DNA of 64,000 bases from contig JAIOJX010000030.1 in the NCBI GenBank assembly GCA_022376925.1, forward strand, positions 174,339,298 through 174,403,297, written 5' to 3'. A model generated the notes under the pieces. The model was not told the origin of the DNA. It was given only the letters and a program-made list of their open reading frames with translations, and ran no database searches. Every line of letters begins with the position of its first letter. Within the stretch, counting starts at the first letter, position 1. Source of the stretch: Tragulus kanchil (Eukaryota > Chordata > Mammalia > Artiodactyla > Tragulidae). Shown here piece by piece: positions 33,465 to 44,748 of the stretch. The translations under genes and the position numbers were made by a program.

Positions 33465-33705
33465 ATGTCTGAAATTCTGGGTTAGTTTTGAGTTTAAAGT
33501 GATCACCTTCTGCTAGTTAACGGTGATCTTTTGCAATTATGTAATTATTCAGATTCCTACTGTATAAAATGGTGAGACAACTTTCGCTGTGAGGATTATA
33601 TGAGAGAATATATTAATGCACTATGCCAGGCACACAAGTGTTTATTAATAAGTGGTCATTTATTAATTACCTCTGATAACTGTAGTTATTATTCTTATCA
33701 AAATA
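33465..33705 (+). repeat. MIR-like repeat, first copy
   Basis: Contains tgtaaaatgg-like tgtataaaatggtgagac, tgtgaggattatatgagag, actatgccaggcacacaa and taataagtggtcatttatta, the usual right half of a MIR. A copy lies at about 34548-34788. Confidence 0.65.
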
Positions 33706-34159
33706 CATTAGAATCAACACAACTGCAAGCTAGTCAAGTCAGAGCAGAAGACCTGGCTAAACATGTGAAAACTGAGTAGCTCAAATCTCTAGCCCCTGAC
33801 CTAAAACTTAAATTCAGCTGCAAATTCAATTTCTACAGCCTCATTTGTTCTGGGCAATGTGGCAAGAACAGAAGATAAATAAATCCTGAGGTCTGTCCTC
33901 AGGAGCTTACGTTGCCATGGGAAGGCGGGACACCCACAGAGATCACTGAAATAACTGCGTGTGTCTCCACCAAAGGGAACACAATTAAAATAATAATAAG
34001 TGAGCTAGGAGCTGAGAAGAAGACTGGATCAGTGTGAGCAAAAGGACTTGGAGAAGACAGAGAAGATGGCAGAATATACTGTAGACATTCTCCATGTGCA
34101 GAACAGGGGCAGAACTGACCATGGCAAATTCCTGGGACTTGAGCTGAGAAGGATTAAAG
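33706..34159. other. Unrecognised sequence
   Basis: No gene. The motif gtctgtcctcaggagcttac at 33892-33911 resembles the old repeat type at 18858 and 50800. Confidence 0.4.
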
Positions 34160-34547
34160 TTTGAAAGGCCAGTGTTTTAAAACTTTAGGTTGGAGTAGAA
34201 TTGACTGACAAGGTCGCGTTAGTTTCCCTAACAGCACAGTAATTCAGTTATACATACACATTTTCTATAGCCTGCAAACAGGATGGAGTGTTGCCGGATA
34301 TAAAGGACTGGGAGAGAGAGCGAAGAAATAAGGTGACTTAGACATCAAAGGTTTCCCAAGATAGTTGCTGCCTTGTCTCCCAAGAATGAGTCCCATCTGT
34401 CTTCAACCAGCCCTGCCAAAGACAATAACCAGTGAATAGGTGCTTCCTTAGTTAGACAGTTGAACTGACAGGTGAATACATCAATGAATCTTTTCAGTGG
34501 CTCCCTTTGTTTCCTATACTTGGGAGACTCTACAATACAATGGTTAT

Positions 34548-34788
34548 ATGTCTGAAATTCTGGGTTAGTTTTGAGTTTAAAGTGATCACCTTCTGCTAGT
34601 TAACGGTGATCTTTTGCAATTATGTAATTATTCAGATTCCTACTGTATAAAATGGTGAGACAACTTTCGCTGTGAGGATTATATGAGAGAATATATTAAT
34701 GCACTATGCCAGGCACACAAGTGTTTATTAATAAGTGGTCATTTATTAATTACCTCTGATAACTGTAGTTATTATTCTTATCAAAATA
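34548..34788 (+). repeat. MIR-like repeat, second copy (block 12)
   Basis: Copy of 33465-33705. Confidence 0.65.
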
Positions 34789-34930
34789 CATTAGAATCAA
34801 CACAACTGCAAGCTAGTCAAGTCAGAGCAGAAGACCTGGCTAAACATGTGAAAACTGAGTAGCTCAAATCTCTAGCCCCTGACCTAAAACTTAAATTCAG
34901 CTGCAAATTCAATTTCTACAGCCTCATTTG

Positions 34931-37165
34931 TTCTGGGCAATGTGGCAAGAACAGAAGATAAATAAATCCTGAGGTCTGTCCTCAGGAGCTTACGTTGCCA
35001 TGGGAAGGCGGGACACCCACAGAGATCACTGAAATAACTGCGTGTGTCTCCCCCAAAAGGGGAACACAATTAAAATAATAATAAGTGAGCTAGGAGCTGA
35101 GAAGAAGACTGGATCAGTGTGAGCAAAAGGACTTGGAGAAGACAGAGAAGATGGCAGAATATACTGTAGACATTCTCCATGTGCAGAACAGGGGCAGAAC
35201 TGACCATGGCAAATTCCTGGGACTTGAGCTGAGAAACTGAGTGAATATGGGCCTCCCACCCACATCCTCATAACATTGATCATTTCCGCACCAGCAGGAT
35301 GACTTTCAACTTTCAGTCCCTGCGATTCTGAGCCTGGGGATTTCTCTGGCCATCAGTGCAGGGAAGTGCTGGAAGATTAATTCTCACCTGCAAGAAGCTC
35401 TCAACCTATCCTAGCTGATGAATCAATAACCCCATTCCCTTGCACCTCTGCCTCCTAAGGTGGCCCCAGCAGGACTGAGTTTCAGTTGCCCACAGTGGAA
35501 AGTGTACTGGAGAATAAAACCCCTTTTCCTGGCCTCTTCCTCTGCTCTGTCTGCCTTCTCCGCTCCCCGACCATTGGTATCCAGGATCAGTTTCCAAATG
35601 AGCTACTTGAACTTGAGCTCCTCCATCAAGTCAAGTCAAATCTGGGAGGATAATGGTGTTCAGTTCAACTCAGCACAGATTTCTTAAGCATTCTCTTTGT
35701 GTCTGCGCTAGACTACTCACTGTGGATTCCAAGACAGATTCAAGACAGTTCCTGACTACACAAAGCCTACAATCTGGCTGGAAATAAGGAGTGCAAGGAA
35801 AGTGAGCTATGTTGCAATCAACTAGGTCATAAAACTATTTGGGGACGAGGATCCTATTTGTTTCATCATTAGAGTTTCCTCAGTAATTGGTACAATTCCC
35901 AGGAAATGACAAGGGCTCAACTATTTATTGAATTAAAAAGCATGGTGATAACAATACAACATCTTTAAAATGTTCTATAAGCCTTCACATATGCTTTACA
36001 AAATATTGTCACTGAATCCTCCTGAAATCCTACTGAACATCTTTAGAAACTGAGGCTTCTGAGCAATGTGGCAAGAACAGAAGATAAATAAATCCTGAGG
36101 TCTGTCCTCAGGAGCTTACGTTGCCATGGGAAGGCGGGACACCCACAGAGATCACTGAAATAACTGCGTGTGTCTCCACCAAAGGGAACACAATTAAAAT
36201 AATAATAAGTGAGCTAGGAGCTGAGAAGAAGACTGGATCAGTGTGAGCAAAAGGACTTGGAGAAGACAGAGAAGATGGCAGAATATACTGTAGACATTCT
36301 CCATGTGCAGAACAGGGGCAGAACTGACCATGGCAAATTCCTGGGACTTGAGCTGAGAAACTGAGTGAATATGGGCCTCCCACCCACATCCTCATAACAT
36401 TGATCATTTCCGCACCAGCAGGATGACTTTCAACTTTCAGTCCCTGCGATTCTGAGCCTGGGGATTTCTCTGGCCATCAGTGCAGGGAAGTGCTGGAAGA
36501 TTAATTCTCACCTGCAAGAAGCTCTCAACCTATCCTAGCTGATGAATCAATAACCCCATTCCCTTGCACCTCTGCCTCCTAAGGTGGCCCCAGCAGGACT
36601 GAGTTTCAGTTGCCCACAGTGGAAAGTGTACTGGAGAATAAAACCCCTTTTCCTGGCCTCTTCCTCTGCTCTGTCTGCCTTCTCCGCTCCCCGACCATTG
36701 GTATCCAGGATCAGTTTCCAAATGAGCTACTTGAACTTGAGCTCCTCCATCAAGTCAAGTCAAATCTGGGAGGATAATGGTGTTCAGTTCAACTCAGCAC
36801 AGATTTCTTAAGCATTCTCTTTGTGTCTGCGCTAGACTACTCACTGTGGATTCCAAGACAGATTCAAGACAGTTCCTGACTACACAAAGCCTACAATCTG
36901 GCTGGAAATAAGGAGTGCAAGGAAAGTGAGCTATGTTGCAATCAACTAGGTCATAAAACTATTTGGGGACGAGGATCCTATTTGTTTCATCATTAGAGTT
37001 TCCTCAGTAATTGGTACAATTCCCAGGAAATGACAAGGGCTCAACTATTTATTGAATTAAAAAGCATGGTGATAACAATACAACATCTTTAAAATGTTCT
37101 ATAAGCCTTCACATATGCTTTACAAAAATATTGTCACTGAATCCTCCCTGAAATCCTACAAGATA
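34931..37165. repeat. Tandem block 13: 34931-36056 repeated at 36057-37165
   Basis: Offset about 1,126 falling to about 1,122. The first copy's end is visibly degraded: after gaaatccta it reads ctgaacatctttagaaactg where the second copy has a longer stretch containing attgaacagattaagaaactg; that is the same sequence with ~20 bases lost and several errors. 34931-35235 also belongs to block 12, so it is present three times counting 33848. Confidence 0.94.
35236..36056. other. Unrecognised sequence
   Basis: No gene recognised. 35690-35800 (cattctctttgtgtctgcgc, agttcctgactacacaaagc) again resembles an ancient interspersed repeat. Confidence 0.4.
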
Positions 37166-37300
37166 GGAATCAGGGTGGCTATTGAACAGATTAAGAAACT
37201 GAGGCTCAGAGAATCTGCAGCATTATTGGTTAGCTCACCAAGCTGGTGTTTGACAGAAGGCTACCTGATTTCATATGACTACCCTCAAACGCTATGCCAT
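37090..37300 (+). repeat. MIR
   Basis: ccttcacatatgctttacaa, cactgaatcctccctgaaat, agattaagaaactgaggctc and the downstream tagctcaccaagctggtg follow the MIR order. Confidence 0.75.
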
Positions 37301-37851
37301 CCCAGCTTCCCCCTCTCCAGTGGTCAGATAAGTAGGTTTTAATGAGGGATAAATATAAGGAGAGATATCTGCTTTTGTGCTGGGCCTGTGATGCAACAAA
37401 AATGGGGCTAGTAAGCTTCTTCAAACATTTCCTGGACTTCACAGTCTGAATATGGGCTTTGGTTGCTCTCAATCCTAACCTTCCTCAGAGAGATGCAGCT
37501 CCAAGGAAAGGAAGGACTCATCTCTAGATCTGAAGACAGAAAGTCAGAGTCCCAGTCACTATGTTGAGCATCCAGTTCCATGATCTGAATTCAAAGCTGA
37601 CAAAGAGGTTCTAGAGAGGTCATATACCACAGCCTTTTGTATCACCTCAAACAAGCTAAGACAGACAACTCCTTCCGGTGAGAAAGCCAAGACCAGCACA
37701 TGGGACTTCAGTGGCTAAAAAAGGAGGCCAGAAGACAGAGCATTCAGCCTCATGCATCACCCTGAGCAGTGATTCCTAAACTAGCTAGAGGGAACAATCA
37801 GTGGTATTCTCTTTAATTCCCAATGCATTGCAGACCAATATGCCTATTAAA
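37301..37851. other. Unrecognised sequence
   Basis: No gene or named repeat recognised. Confidence 0.35.
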
Positions 37852-37932
37852 TACTGCACTGGCCAAAAGCTTGTTTGGATTCTCTGTAACATCTTATGGA
37901 AAAATCCAAGTGAACTTTCTGGCCCTCCTATA
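37852..37932 (+). mobile_element. Mariner-type MITE, third locus
   Basis: cactggccaaaagcttgttt at the left and gaactttctggccctcc at the right, centre taacatcttatggaaaaat. Unlike the other two loci it lies outside the tandem blocks. Confidence 0.85.
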
Positions 37933-37976
37933 CAATAAATATGAATTACTAGATGCATTTCAGCAACATTAAATAG

Positions 37977-38327
37977 CTCTAACCATTTCTTTTCTTTTTT
38001 AATTTTTTTTTTGGTGGGGGGAGGGGAAGGCAGGATGGAGAGGGAGGGGGCAGGTGGGCCACTTCTGTTGGTCTTCCATTTCTCTATTTTCATCCAGCTT
38101 TGTTCTTTGGCTCCTGTGGGCCTCCCATCGCAGTGGCCCCTGCTGTCACAGAGCGCGGGCTCTGGGTGCATGCGCTCCAGAGCTCCGGCTCGGTAATTGG
38201 ACACATCGGTCCAGCCACTCCGCGGCACGTGGGATCTTCCCAGGCCAGGGATTGAACCGGCATTCCTTGCACTACAAGGCGGTGTCCTTACCCACTGGAC
38301 CACCAGGGAAGCCCTCTAACCATTTCT
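37977..38327 (-). mobile_element. SINE family A, long-tail form, perfect 14-bp TSD
   Basis: Insert 37991-38313, minus strand. The extra purine-rich tail (ggtggggggaggggaaggca on the plus strand) precedes gccacttctgttggtcttcc and the usual body. B-box complement ggattgaacc, head complement ccactggaccaccaggg. Direct repeats ctctaaccatttct at 37977-37990 and 38314-38327 are identical, so the insertion is likely recent. Confidence 0.94.
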
Positions 38328-38408
38328 AAATGTACTCTCAATTTCTATACTAGGACACGAGCTGAGAAACTGGGTGAACATGGGCATCCCACCCACATCC
38401 TCAAAATG
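38328..38408. other. 52-bp segment resembling 35226-35278
   Basis: gagctgagaaactgggtgaa and catcccacccacatcctca here match about 48 of 52 positions with 35226-35278 (also 36350-36402). Origin unknown. Confidence 0.5.
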
Positions 38409-38695
38409 CTGGGACTTCTCTGGTGGCACAGTAGGTAACACTCTGCCTGCCAATGCAGGGGACATGGGTTCAATCTCTGGTCGGGGAAGATTCCACAAGA
38501 CAAAGGGCAACGAAGCCCATGCGCCACAACTACTGAGGCCCATGCACTCTAGAGCCCTGCAAGCCAAAACCTGAGAAAGCTCTACAATGAAAAACTCATG
38601 CACCACAACGAAAGAGTAGTCCCCATTCACCTCAACTAAGAGAAAGCTCACGTACAGCAACAAAGACCCAGCATAGCCAGAAATAAATAAATAGA
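38409..38695 (+). mobile_element. CHR-type SINE, first copy
   Basis: Head gggacttctctggtggcaca / atgggttcaatctctgg, then the characteristic series gcgccacaactactgaggcc, aacgaaagagtag, caacaaagacccagcatagc and an AAATAAATAAAT tail. Confidence 0.92.
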
Positions 38696-39305
38696 AAAGT
38701 CAAGGGAAACAAGTAAAAGATAATTTTTAAAAAATTACATACTGCTTTTGTCATTAATCAGTCACAGTTTGGTTTGGGATCAGACCATACATACTTTGAG
38801 CAGCACATTACAGGTCACAGGAAAGACAGAAGTGGGGCCCATAGTGGCATTTAGTGCTGACCCAGGCTTGGTTGTACAAGCAGTAGTTTGGTGTCTCTCC
38901 TTTGACCTGCAGGTCCGACTCCTCTGTCCAGCTGCTCTGCTTCCCTGTACCTCCCCTGACACTTCAACCACCTCACTTGGCCTATGGATTGCCGTCTGCA
39001 CACCCGAAACTTCCTCCCCAAAGTCTCCTACAGTCGCATCTCCGCGACAATCCCTCAATCAAAGGCTCCTGTTGCTTCTTTCAGCTAGGCGAATCTACTC
39101 TCTGCTGGACTAGGACACAAGGCAATTCTGGACGTGCACTGAGTATCCTGCCAACTCTCCAACAATCGTCTCCCAAGCAGAGCTTACATCCTGCGGAGTG
39201 GGTAGAATGAGGCACTGTGAAATATGGCAAGCACATGCAGCTCCTCTTTATACTGGTCTTTTATCTTTTCAAATATCTACTTTAAGGGATCCTTTATAAT
39301 GCACT
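38696..39305. other. Unrecognised sequence
   Basis: No gene recognised. The open frames at 38748-39113 and 38902-39210 overlap in two frames, are copied at 39856 and 40010, and resemble nothing known to me. Confidence 0.35.
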
Positions 39306-39494
39306 TTGGGTTTCTGTGGTGGCTCAGATGGTAAAGAAACTACCTGCAACACAGGAGACCCGGGTTCTATCCCCAAGTCAGGACAATGTCTTGGAGAATG
39401 GAATGGTTACCCACTCAAGAATTCTTGCCAGGAAAATTCCATGGGCAAAGGAACTTGGTGTGGTACAGTACAGGGGTCGTAAAGAGTTGGACAT
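39306..39494 (+). mobile_element. Bov-tA SINE, cut off by join 14
   Basis: Head ctgtggtggctcagatggta, gggttctatcccc; body to gtcgtaaagagttggacatg, then join filler. Confidence 0.9.
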
Positions 39495-39516
39495 GGCACC
39501 CCCCATCCTCAAAATG

Positions 39517-39803
39517 CTGGGACTTCTCTGGTGGCACAGTAGGTAACACTCTGCCTGCCAATGCAGGGGACATGGGTTCAATCTCTGGTCGGGGAAGATT
39601 CCACAAGACAAAGGGCAACGAAGCCCATGCGCCACAACTACTGAGGCCCATGCACTCTAGAGCCCTGCAAGCCAAAACCTGAGAAAGCTCTACAATGAAA
39701 AACTCATGCACCACAACGAAAGAGTAGTCCCCATTCACCTCAACTAAGAGAAAGCTCACGTACAGCAACAAAGACCCAGCATAGCCAGAAATAAATAAAT
39801 AGA
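39517..39803 (+). mobile_element. CHR-type SINE, second copy (block 14)
   Basis: Copy of 38409-38695. Confidence 0.92.
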
Positions 39804-40413
39804 AAAGTCAAGGGAAACAAGTAAAAGATAATTTTTAAAAAATTACATACTGCTTTTGTCATTAATCAGTCACAGTTTGGTTTGGGATCAGACCATACAT
39901 ACTTTGAGCAGCACATTACAGGTCACAGGAAAGACAGAAGTGGGGCCCATAGTGGCATTTAGTGCTGACCCAGGCTTGGTTGTACAAGCAGTAGTTTGGT
40001 GTCTCTCCTTTGACCTGCAGGTCCGACTCCTCTGTCCAGCTGCTCTGCTTCCCTGTACCTCCCCTGACACTTCAACCACCTCACTTGGCCTATGGATTGC
40101 CGTCTGCACACCCGAAACTTCCTCCCCAAAGTCTCCTACAGTCGCATCTCCGCGACAATCCCTCAATCAAAGGCTCCTGTTGCTTCTTTCAGCTAGGCGA
40201 ATCTACTCTCTGCTGGACTAGGACACAAGGCAATTCTGGACGTGCACTGAGTATCCTGCCAACTCTCCAACAATCGTCTCCCAAGCAGAGCTTACATCCT
40301 GCGGAGTGGGTAGAATGAGGCACTGTGAAATATGGCAAGCACATGCAGCTCCTCTTTATACTGGTCTTTTATCTTTTCAAATATCTACTTTAAGGGATCC
40401 TTTATAATGCACT

Positions 40414-40615
40414 TTGGGTTTCTGTGGTGGCTCAGATGGTAAAGAAACTACCTGCAACACAGGAGACCCGGGTTCTATCCCCAAGTCAGGACAATGTCTT
40501 GGAGAATGGAATGGTTACCCACTCAAGAATTCTTGCCAGGAAAATTCCATGGGCAAAGGAACTTGGTGTGGTACAGTACAGGGGGTCGTAAAGAGTTGGA
40601 CATGACTGAGCAACT
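40414..40615 (+). mobile_element. Bov-tA SINE, complete copy
   Basis: Same element as 39306 with the natural end ggacatgactgagcaactca. Confidence 0.92.
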
Positions 40616-41387
40616 CACATTACGATGTGCTTATTATATCACTATAGTACACGTAATAAGCCAAAGAAACCATAGAAATGTATATACATATGTAAGAGAG
40701 TGCCAGCTCTTTTTGTCCCAGATAGTATGGCTTAGTGAAACAAAGCTTTAACTTTAATATATCTAAGATTCACTGGAACACCTTGTTTCAAATATAAACC
40801 CCAAAGGTCTGGGTCACTGGGTCTGCAGCAGGACCCTGGAATATGGACTTTTACAAATCACCTCTCTGACCCAAGTGATTTTGATGCAATTATCCCAGGA
40901 TCAGCCTGAAACAACTCCCTACACAGAAAAAGGGAACACGTTTTGTTAGAAGAGACTGATGTGATTTTGTGAGATTTAAGTCAATGGTAATTTGTGAGGA
41001 AGAGCAGAAATCTGGTATTCTTTTAACAGTGACATTTTAAAGTAATTAATTTCCACACTTGAAAACAAGGTCACTGTCTCTAAAACTCAGTGCTTGTTAA
41101 GATTCCAAAAGTAGAAATTAAAGGAGAGAAAGTCATTTATTCTGGAAAATGAAAACATTAAAGAGGACATGCTGTTCTTTTCAGATGAGTCCAAACAAGT
41201 GTCATGTTGACCTGCAGAGAAACTGTTCAAACAGGATACAAGTGAAGAATGCAAGGCATGTTTTGACAGACGTGGAGCTCAGCTGACAGAAAACCAGGCC
41301 ATTCTCAACCATCCCAGGGCATGGAGGAGGGATTTTCTTTCCAGAATGAGTCCTGTGTTTGGAAGCTTCAGCTTGGGTGATGAAAAG
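40616..41387. other. Unrecognised sequence
   Basis: No gene. 40760-40900 (ccaaaggtctgggtcactgg, ggaccctggaatatggactt) has the look of an old repeat but I cannot name it. Confidence 0.35.
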
Positions 41388-41718
41388 TAGAGAAAATCTA
41401 TGTGGAATCTAAAACATGGTACAGAAGAACCAGCTGCAGGGCAGGAAGAGAGGCAGATGTAGAGAACAGATGTGTGGACATGGAGGGGAAAGGGGCAGGT
41501 AGGCAGAAGTGGGAGAGCAGCATTGACATATACATACTACTCCATTTAAAACAGACAGGTAGTGGGAAGCTGCGGTAGAGAACAGGGAGTTCAGCGCAGT
41601 GCTCTGTGAGGACCCAGAGGGGTCAGATGGGCGGAGGGGAGTGGAAGAACGTTCCAAGAGAGAGGCCCTACAGCAGAAACTAAGATGACATTTAAAGCAA
41701 TTACCCTCCAATAAAAAA
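41388..41718 (+). repeat. L1 3' end, older ungulate L1 subfamily
   Basis: Runs of typical L1 3'UTR text: tgtggaatctaaaacatggt, gtagtgggaagctgcggtag, gctctgtgaggacccagagg, and an end tttaaagcaattaccctcca followed by ataaaaaaaa. 5'-truncated; no coding sequence. Confidence 0.85.
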
Positions 41719-41727
41719 AAGTAGAGA

Positions 41728-41970
41728 ATGACTCCCCTGGTGGTCCAGTGCATAAAGAGGCCACCTTGTAGTGCAAGGGGCACCCGTTCAAACCCTGGCC
41801 CGGGAAGATCCCATGTGCTGCGGAGTGGCTGGACCTGTGTATCCAATTACAAACCAGCACTCTGGAGCGCATGCGCCCAGAGCTGGTGCTCTACAACAAG
41901 AGAGACACCACTGCAATGGGATGCCCACGCAGGCCAAAGAATAAAGATGGATGAAAAATAAATAAATAAA
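41728..41970 (+). mobile_element. SINE family A, short-tail form
   Basis: Head tcccctggtggtccagtgca, A-to-B spacing as in the other copies, body to gatggatgaaaaataaataa. It is inserted just left of L1 element 2. Confidence 0.88.
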
Positions 41971-41990
41971 ACATCAGTAAAGAGAGTCCA

Positions 41991-44748
41991 GAGGAGCCAC
42001 TGGAACCCGCCGCCGCGAGGAGCTGCCGGAACCCGCGAGGAGCCGCGGCGCGGGTAAGTTCAGCCACTCCAACTGGAGGGCTTGCTGAACGGAGAGGGTA
42101 AGTCGTCCACGGGTTGCTGACCAGGGACCGGGCACGAGCTGGACGGGAAAGCTCGTGCCCGCCTTTGGGACTTAGACACGTAACCGGCAGTGCACGTGTG
42201 CCAGTGGCGGAGGAGCCCGCACACCCCTAGAGCTGCAGCAGCAGCGGCGAAAGCTGGGGAAAAGAGCAGGAACTGGAGACTACAGGTGGGTGCGCGGTAG
42301 AGCTGGGGCGTCCCCCTCCAACACGGGGCTGCGCGCACCGTGGCCTCCGCCCAACTGACTGCGATCAGCCCACCGTCCCGGCCAGCACCCAGTATGGCAG
42401 CAAAGCCCTCATTTTACTGAACACAAAATCAGAAACCATAGCAACCGGCGCTGTAAGGGAAAGACTATGCCATCAAGACACCACCATCAAGAAAAGATTG
42501 GTTTCCAACAGGCATATGAAAGATAAAAACCAGGGACAGTATTTAACATTTGTTTTTCTTCTTCTGCTTGTTTATTTGCGGTGGACTATTTTGCTTATTC
42601 AATTGATTGGTCTGAATTGGGGTTTATTAGTTGGTTTGTTTATTCTGTGTTTTTTTGTTGTTGTTTGTTTGGTTTTTGTTGTTGTTTTCATTTATTTGTT
42701 TTGTTTTTTGTGTTTTTTGTTTGTTTTTTTGGTCTCATTTTTTTCTGCCCTTTTTAATTTTTAATTTTTTCTTGACTTTTATTTTATTGTATTTTTTAAA
42801 TTTTAATTTTGACTCTTGAAAACCTCTAATTCTCTTTCCTCTTTCCCACTGCTTTCTTCCTCTATGTTCTAAATGTAAAACATTTTCCTATATACCAATA
42901 TCCTCTAGATAAATTATTTCCTATCTTCCTGTCTCCACTATTCTCTTCCAAATACACTAAACAATACACACACTAATCTTTGCTACCTAATCCTATAAAA
43001 TCCTTCCAAGACAAATCTTTTCCTTTTTATTACCTATAGACTCTCCTCCTCGTCACCCCCAACACATGTCCTAATTAAAAATTGCTCTCATTGTAATTAT
43101 CCAAGCCAGGACCTTGTGCTGGATCCATTTATTCAGGCAGAATTTTAATTAATTCAAAACTTAATGGGCAAGTATCATCTATGATTGCATGAACTGCCAG
43201 AAAAATTTTCTGTGCCCTATCTCTGTAAAACTGGTCAACTGTGGGGATTGCTGTGTATGTATGTATATCTTACAATTATGTTAGAAAACATCTGCATGCT
43301 TTTATGACTGCCACCCATCAGGGATGCACCTCTTATTCCTCAGATGCTAGTATATGAACTAATATCACGGAACACCACAGCAAACCAGACATAGAGCCTA
43401 CACCCTTGACCAGTCATCAAACCAAGGATCCTCAAAGCGGAAGCCCTGTTAAAAACAAAAACTAAACCCAGAGATTATCCCCGTGCCAGCACCCAGTATG
43501 GCAGCAAAGCCCTCAAGACACTCAGAAACCATAGCAACCGCGCTGTAAGGGAAAGACTATGCCATCAAGACACCACCATCAAGAAAAGATTGGTTTCCAA
43601 CAGGCATATGAAAGATAAAAACCAGGGACAGTATTTAACATTTGTTTTTCTTCTTCTGCTTGTTTATTTGCGGTGGACTATTTTGCTTATTCAATTGATT
43701 GGTCTGAATTGGGGTTTATTAGTTGGTTTGTTTATTCTGTGTTTTTTTGTTGTTGTTTGTTTGGTTTTTGTTGTTGTTTTCATTTATTTGTTTTGTTTTT
43801 TGTGTTTTTTGTTTGTTTTTTTGGTCTCATTTTTTTCTGCCCTTTTTAATTTTTAATTTTTTCTTGACTTTTATTTTATTGTATTTTTTAAATTTTAATT
43901 TTGACTCTTGAAAACCTCTAATTCTCTTTCCTCTTTCCCACTGCTTTCTTCCTCTATGTTCTAAATGTAAAACATTTTCCTATATACCAATATCCTCTAG
44001 ATAAATTATTTCCTATCTTCCTGTCTCCACTATTCTCTTCCAAATACACTAAACAATACACACACTAATCTTTGCTACCTAATCCTATAAAATCCTTCCA
44101 AGACAAATCTTTTCCTTTTTATTACCTATAGACTCTCCTCCTCGTCACCCCCAACACATGTCCTAATTAAAAATTGCTCTCATTGTAATTATCCAAGCCA
44201 GGACCTTGTGCTGGATCCATTTATTCAGGCAGAATTTTAATTAATTCAAAACTTAATGGGCAAGTATCATCTATGATTGCATGAACTGCCAGAAAAATTT
44301 TCTGTGCCCTATCTCTGTAAAACTGGTCAACTGTGGGGATTGCTGTGTATGTATGTATATCTTACAATTATGTTAGAAAACATCTGCATGCTTTTATGAC
44401 TGCCACCCATCAGGGATGCACCTCTTATTCCTCAGATGCTAGTATATGAACTAATATCACGGAACACCACAGCAAACCAGACATAGAGCCTACACCCCTT
44501 GACCAGTCATCAAACCAAGGATCCTCAAAGCGGAAGCCCTGATTCCAAGACCACACACTATCAAAGAACATACAACACTAGAGATTATTCACCTGTAAAC
44601 AAGGCCTAACACCACTCAAGACACAAACCACTGAACCCTTCTTCATGGACAGAAACCCAAAGGAAGGGAGAATTCAACCAAGAAGCCTGGTGGGAAAAGG
44701 AACTCCATACACACAGACACACACAAAGAAACAAAAACTAACCTAATA
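41991..44748 (+). other. L1 element 2 5'UTR (partly duplicated)
   Basis: Begins gaggagccactggaacccgc, a shortened form of the GC repeats at the start of element 1, then a moderately GC-rich part, a GTT/T-rich stretch (about 42550-42820, again 43642-43912) and a C/A-rich leader to ORF1. The open frames in the T-rich part are low-complexity hydrophobic translations, not proteins. Confidence 0.8.
42381..44541. repeat. Tandem block 15: 42381-43449 repeated at 43485-44541
   Basis: Offset 1,104 falling to 1,092. The second copy's start has lost bases (ccctcaagacactcagaaac for ccctcattttactgaacac...cagaaac). The first copy's end, 43450-43484, is garbled: it reads cccagagattatcccc where the natural sequence has cactagagattattcacc. 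Both sides of the join are degraded. Confidence 0.94.

Larger units (their letters stand above)
33077..35235. repeat. Tandem block 12: 33077-34150 repeated at 34160-35235
   Basis: Offset about 1,083, with filler ggattaaag at 34151-34159. Second-copy difference: gtctcccccaaaaggggaac against gtctccaccaaagggaac in both the first copy and block 13, so the second copy is the odd one out. Confidence 0.95.
38396..40605. repeat. Tandem block 14: 38396-39494 repeated at 39504-40605
   Basis: Offset 1,108. The first copy ends inside a Bov-tA at ggacatg (39495), followed by filler gcacccc; the second copy continues naturally to ggacatgactgagcaact. Near the first end caggggtcg has lost a g. It holds a CHR SINE, unrecognised DNA and a Bov-tA. 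Confidence 0.95.

Noticed and set aside
38748..40318. Duplicated 121- and 102-residue open frames as a host gene
   Set aside because: They overlap in different frames on the same strand, with a third frame on the other strand, resemble no family I know, and their repetition comes from block 14.
42498..43911. Small hydrophobic membrane proteins encoded in the T-rich tracts (also 5907-6095, 7074-7262)
   Set aside because: Low-complexity TTT/GTT translation inside the L1 5'UTR.
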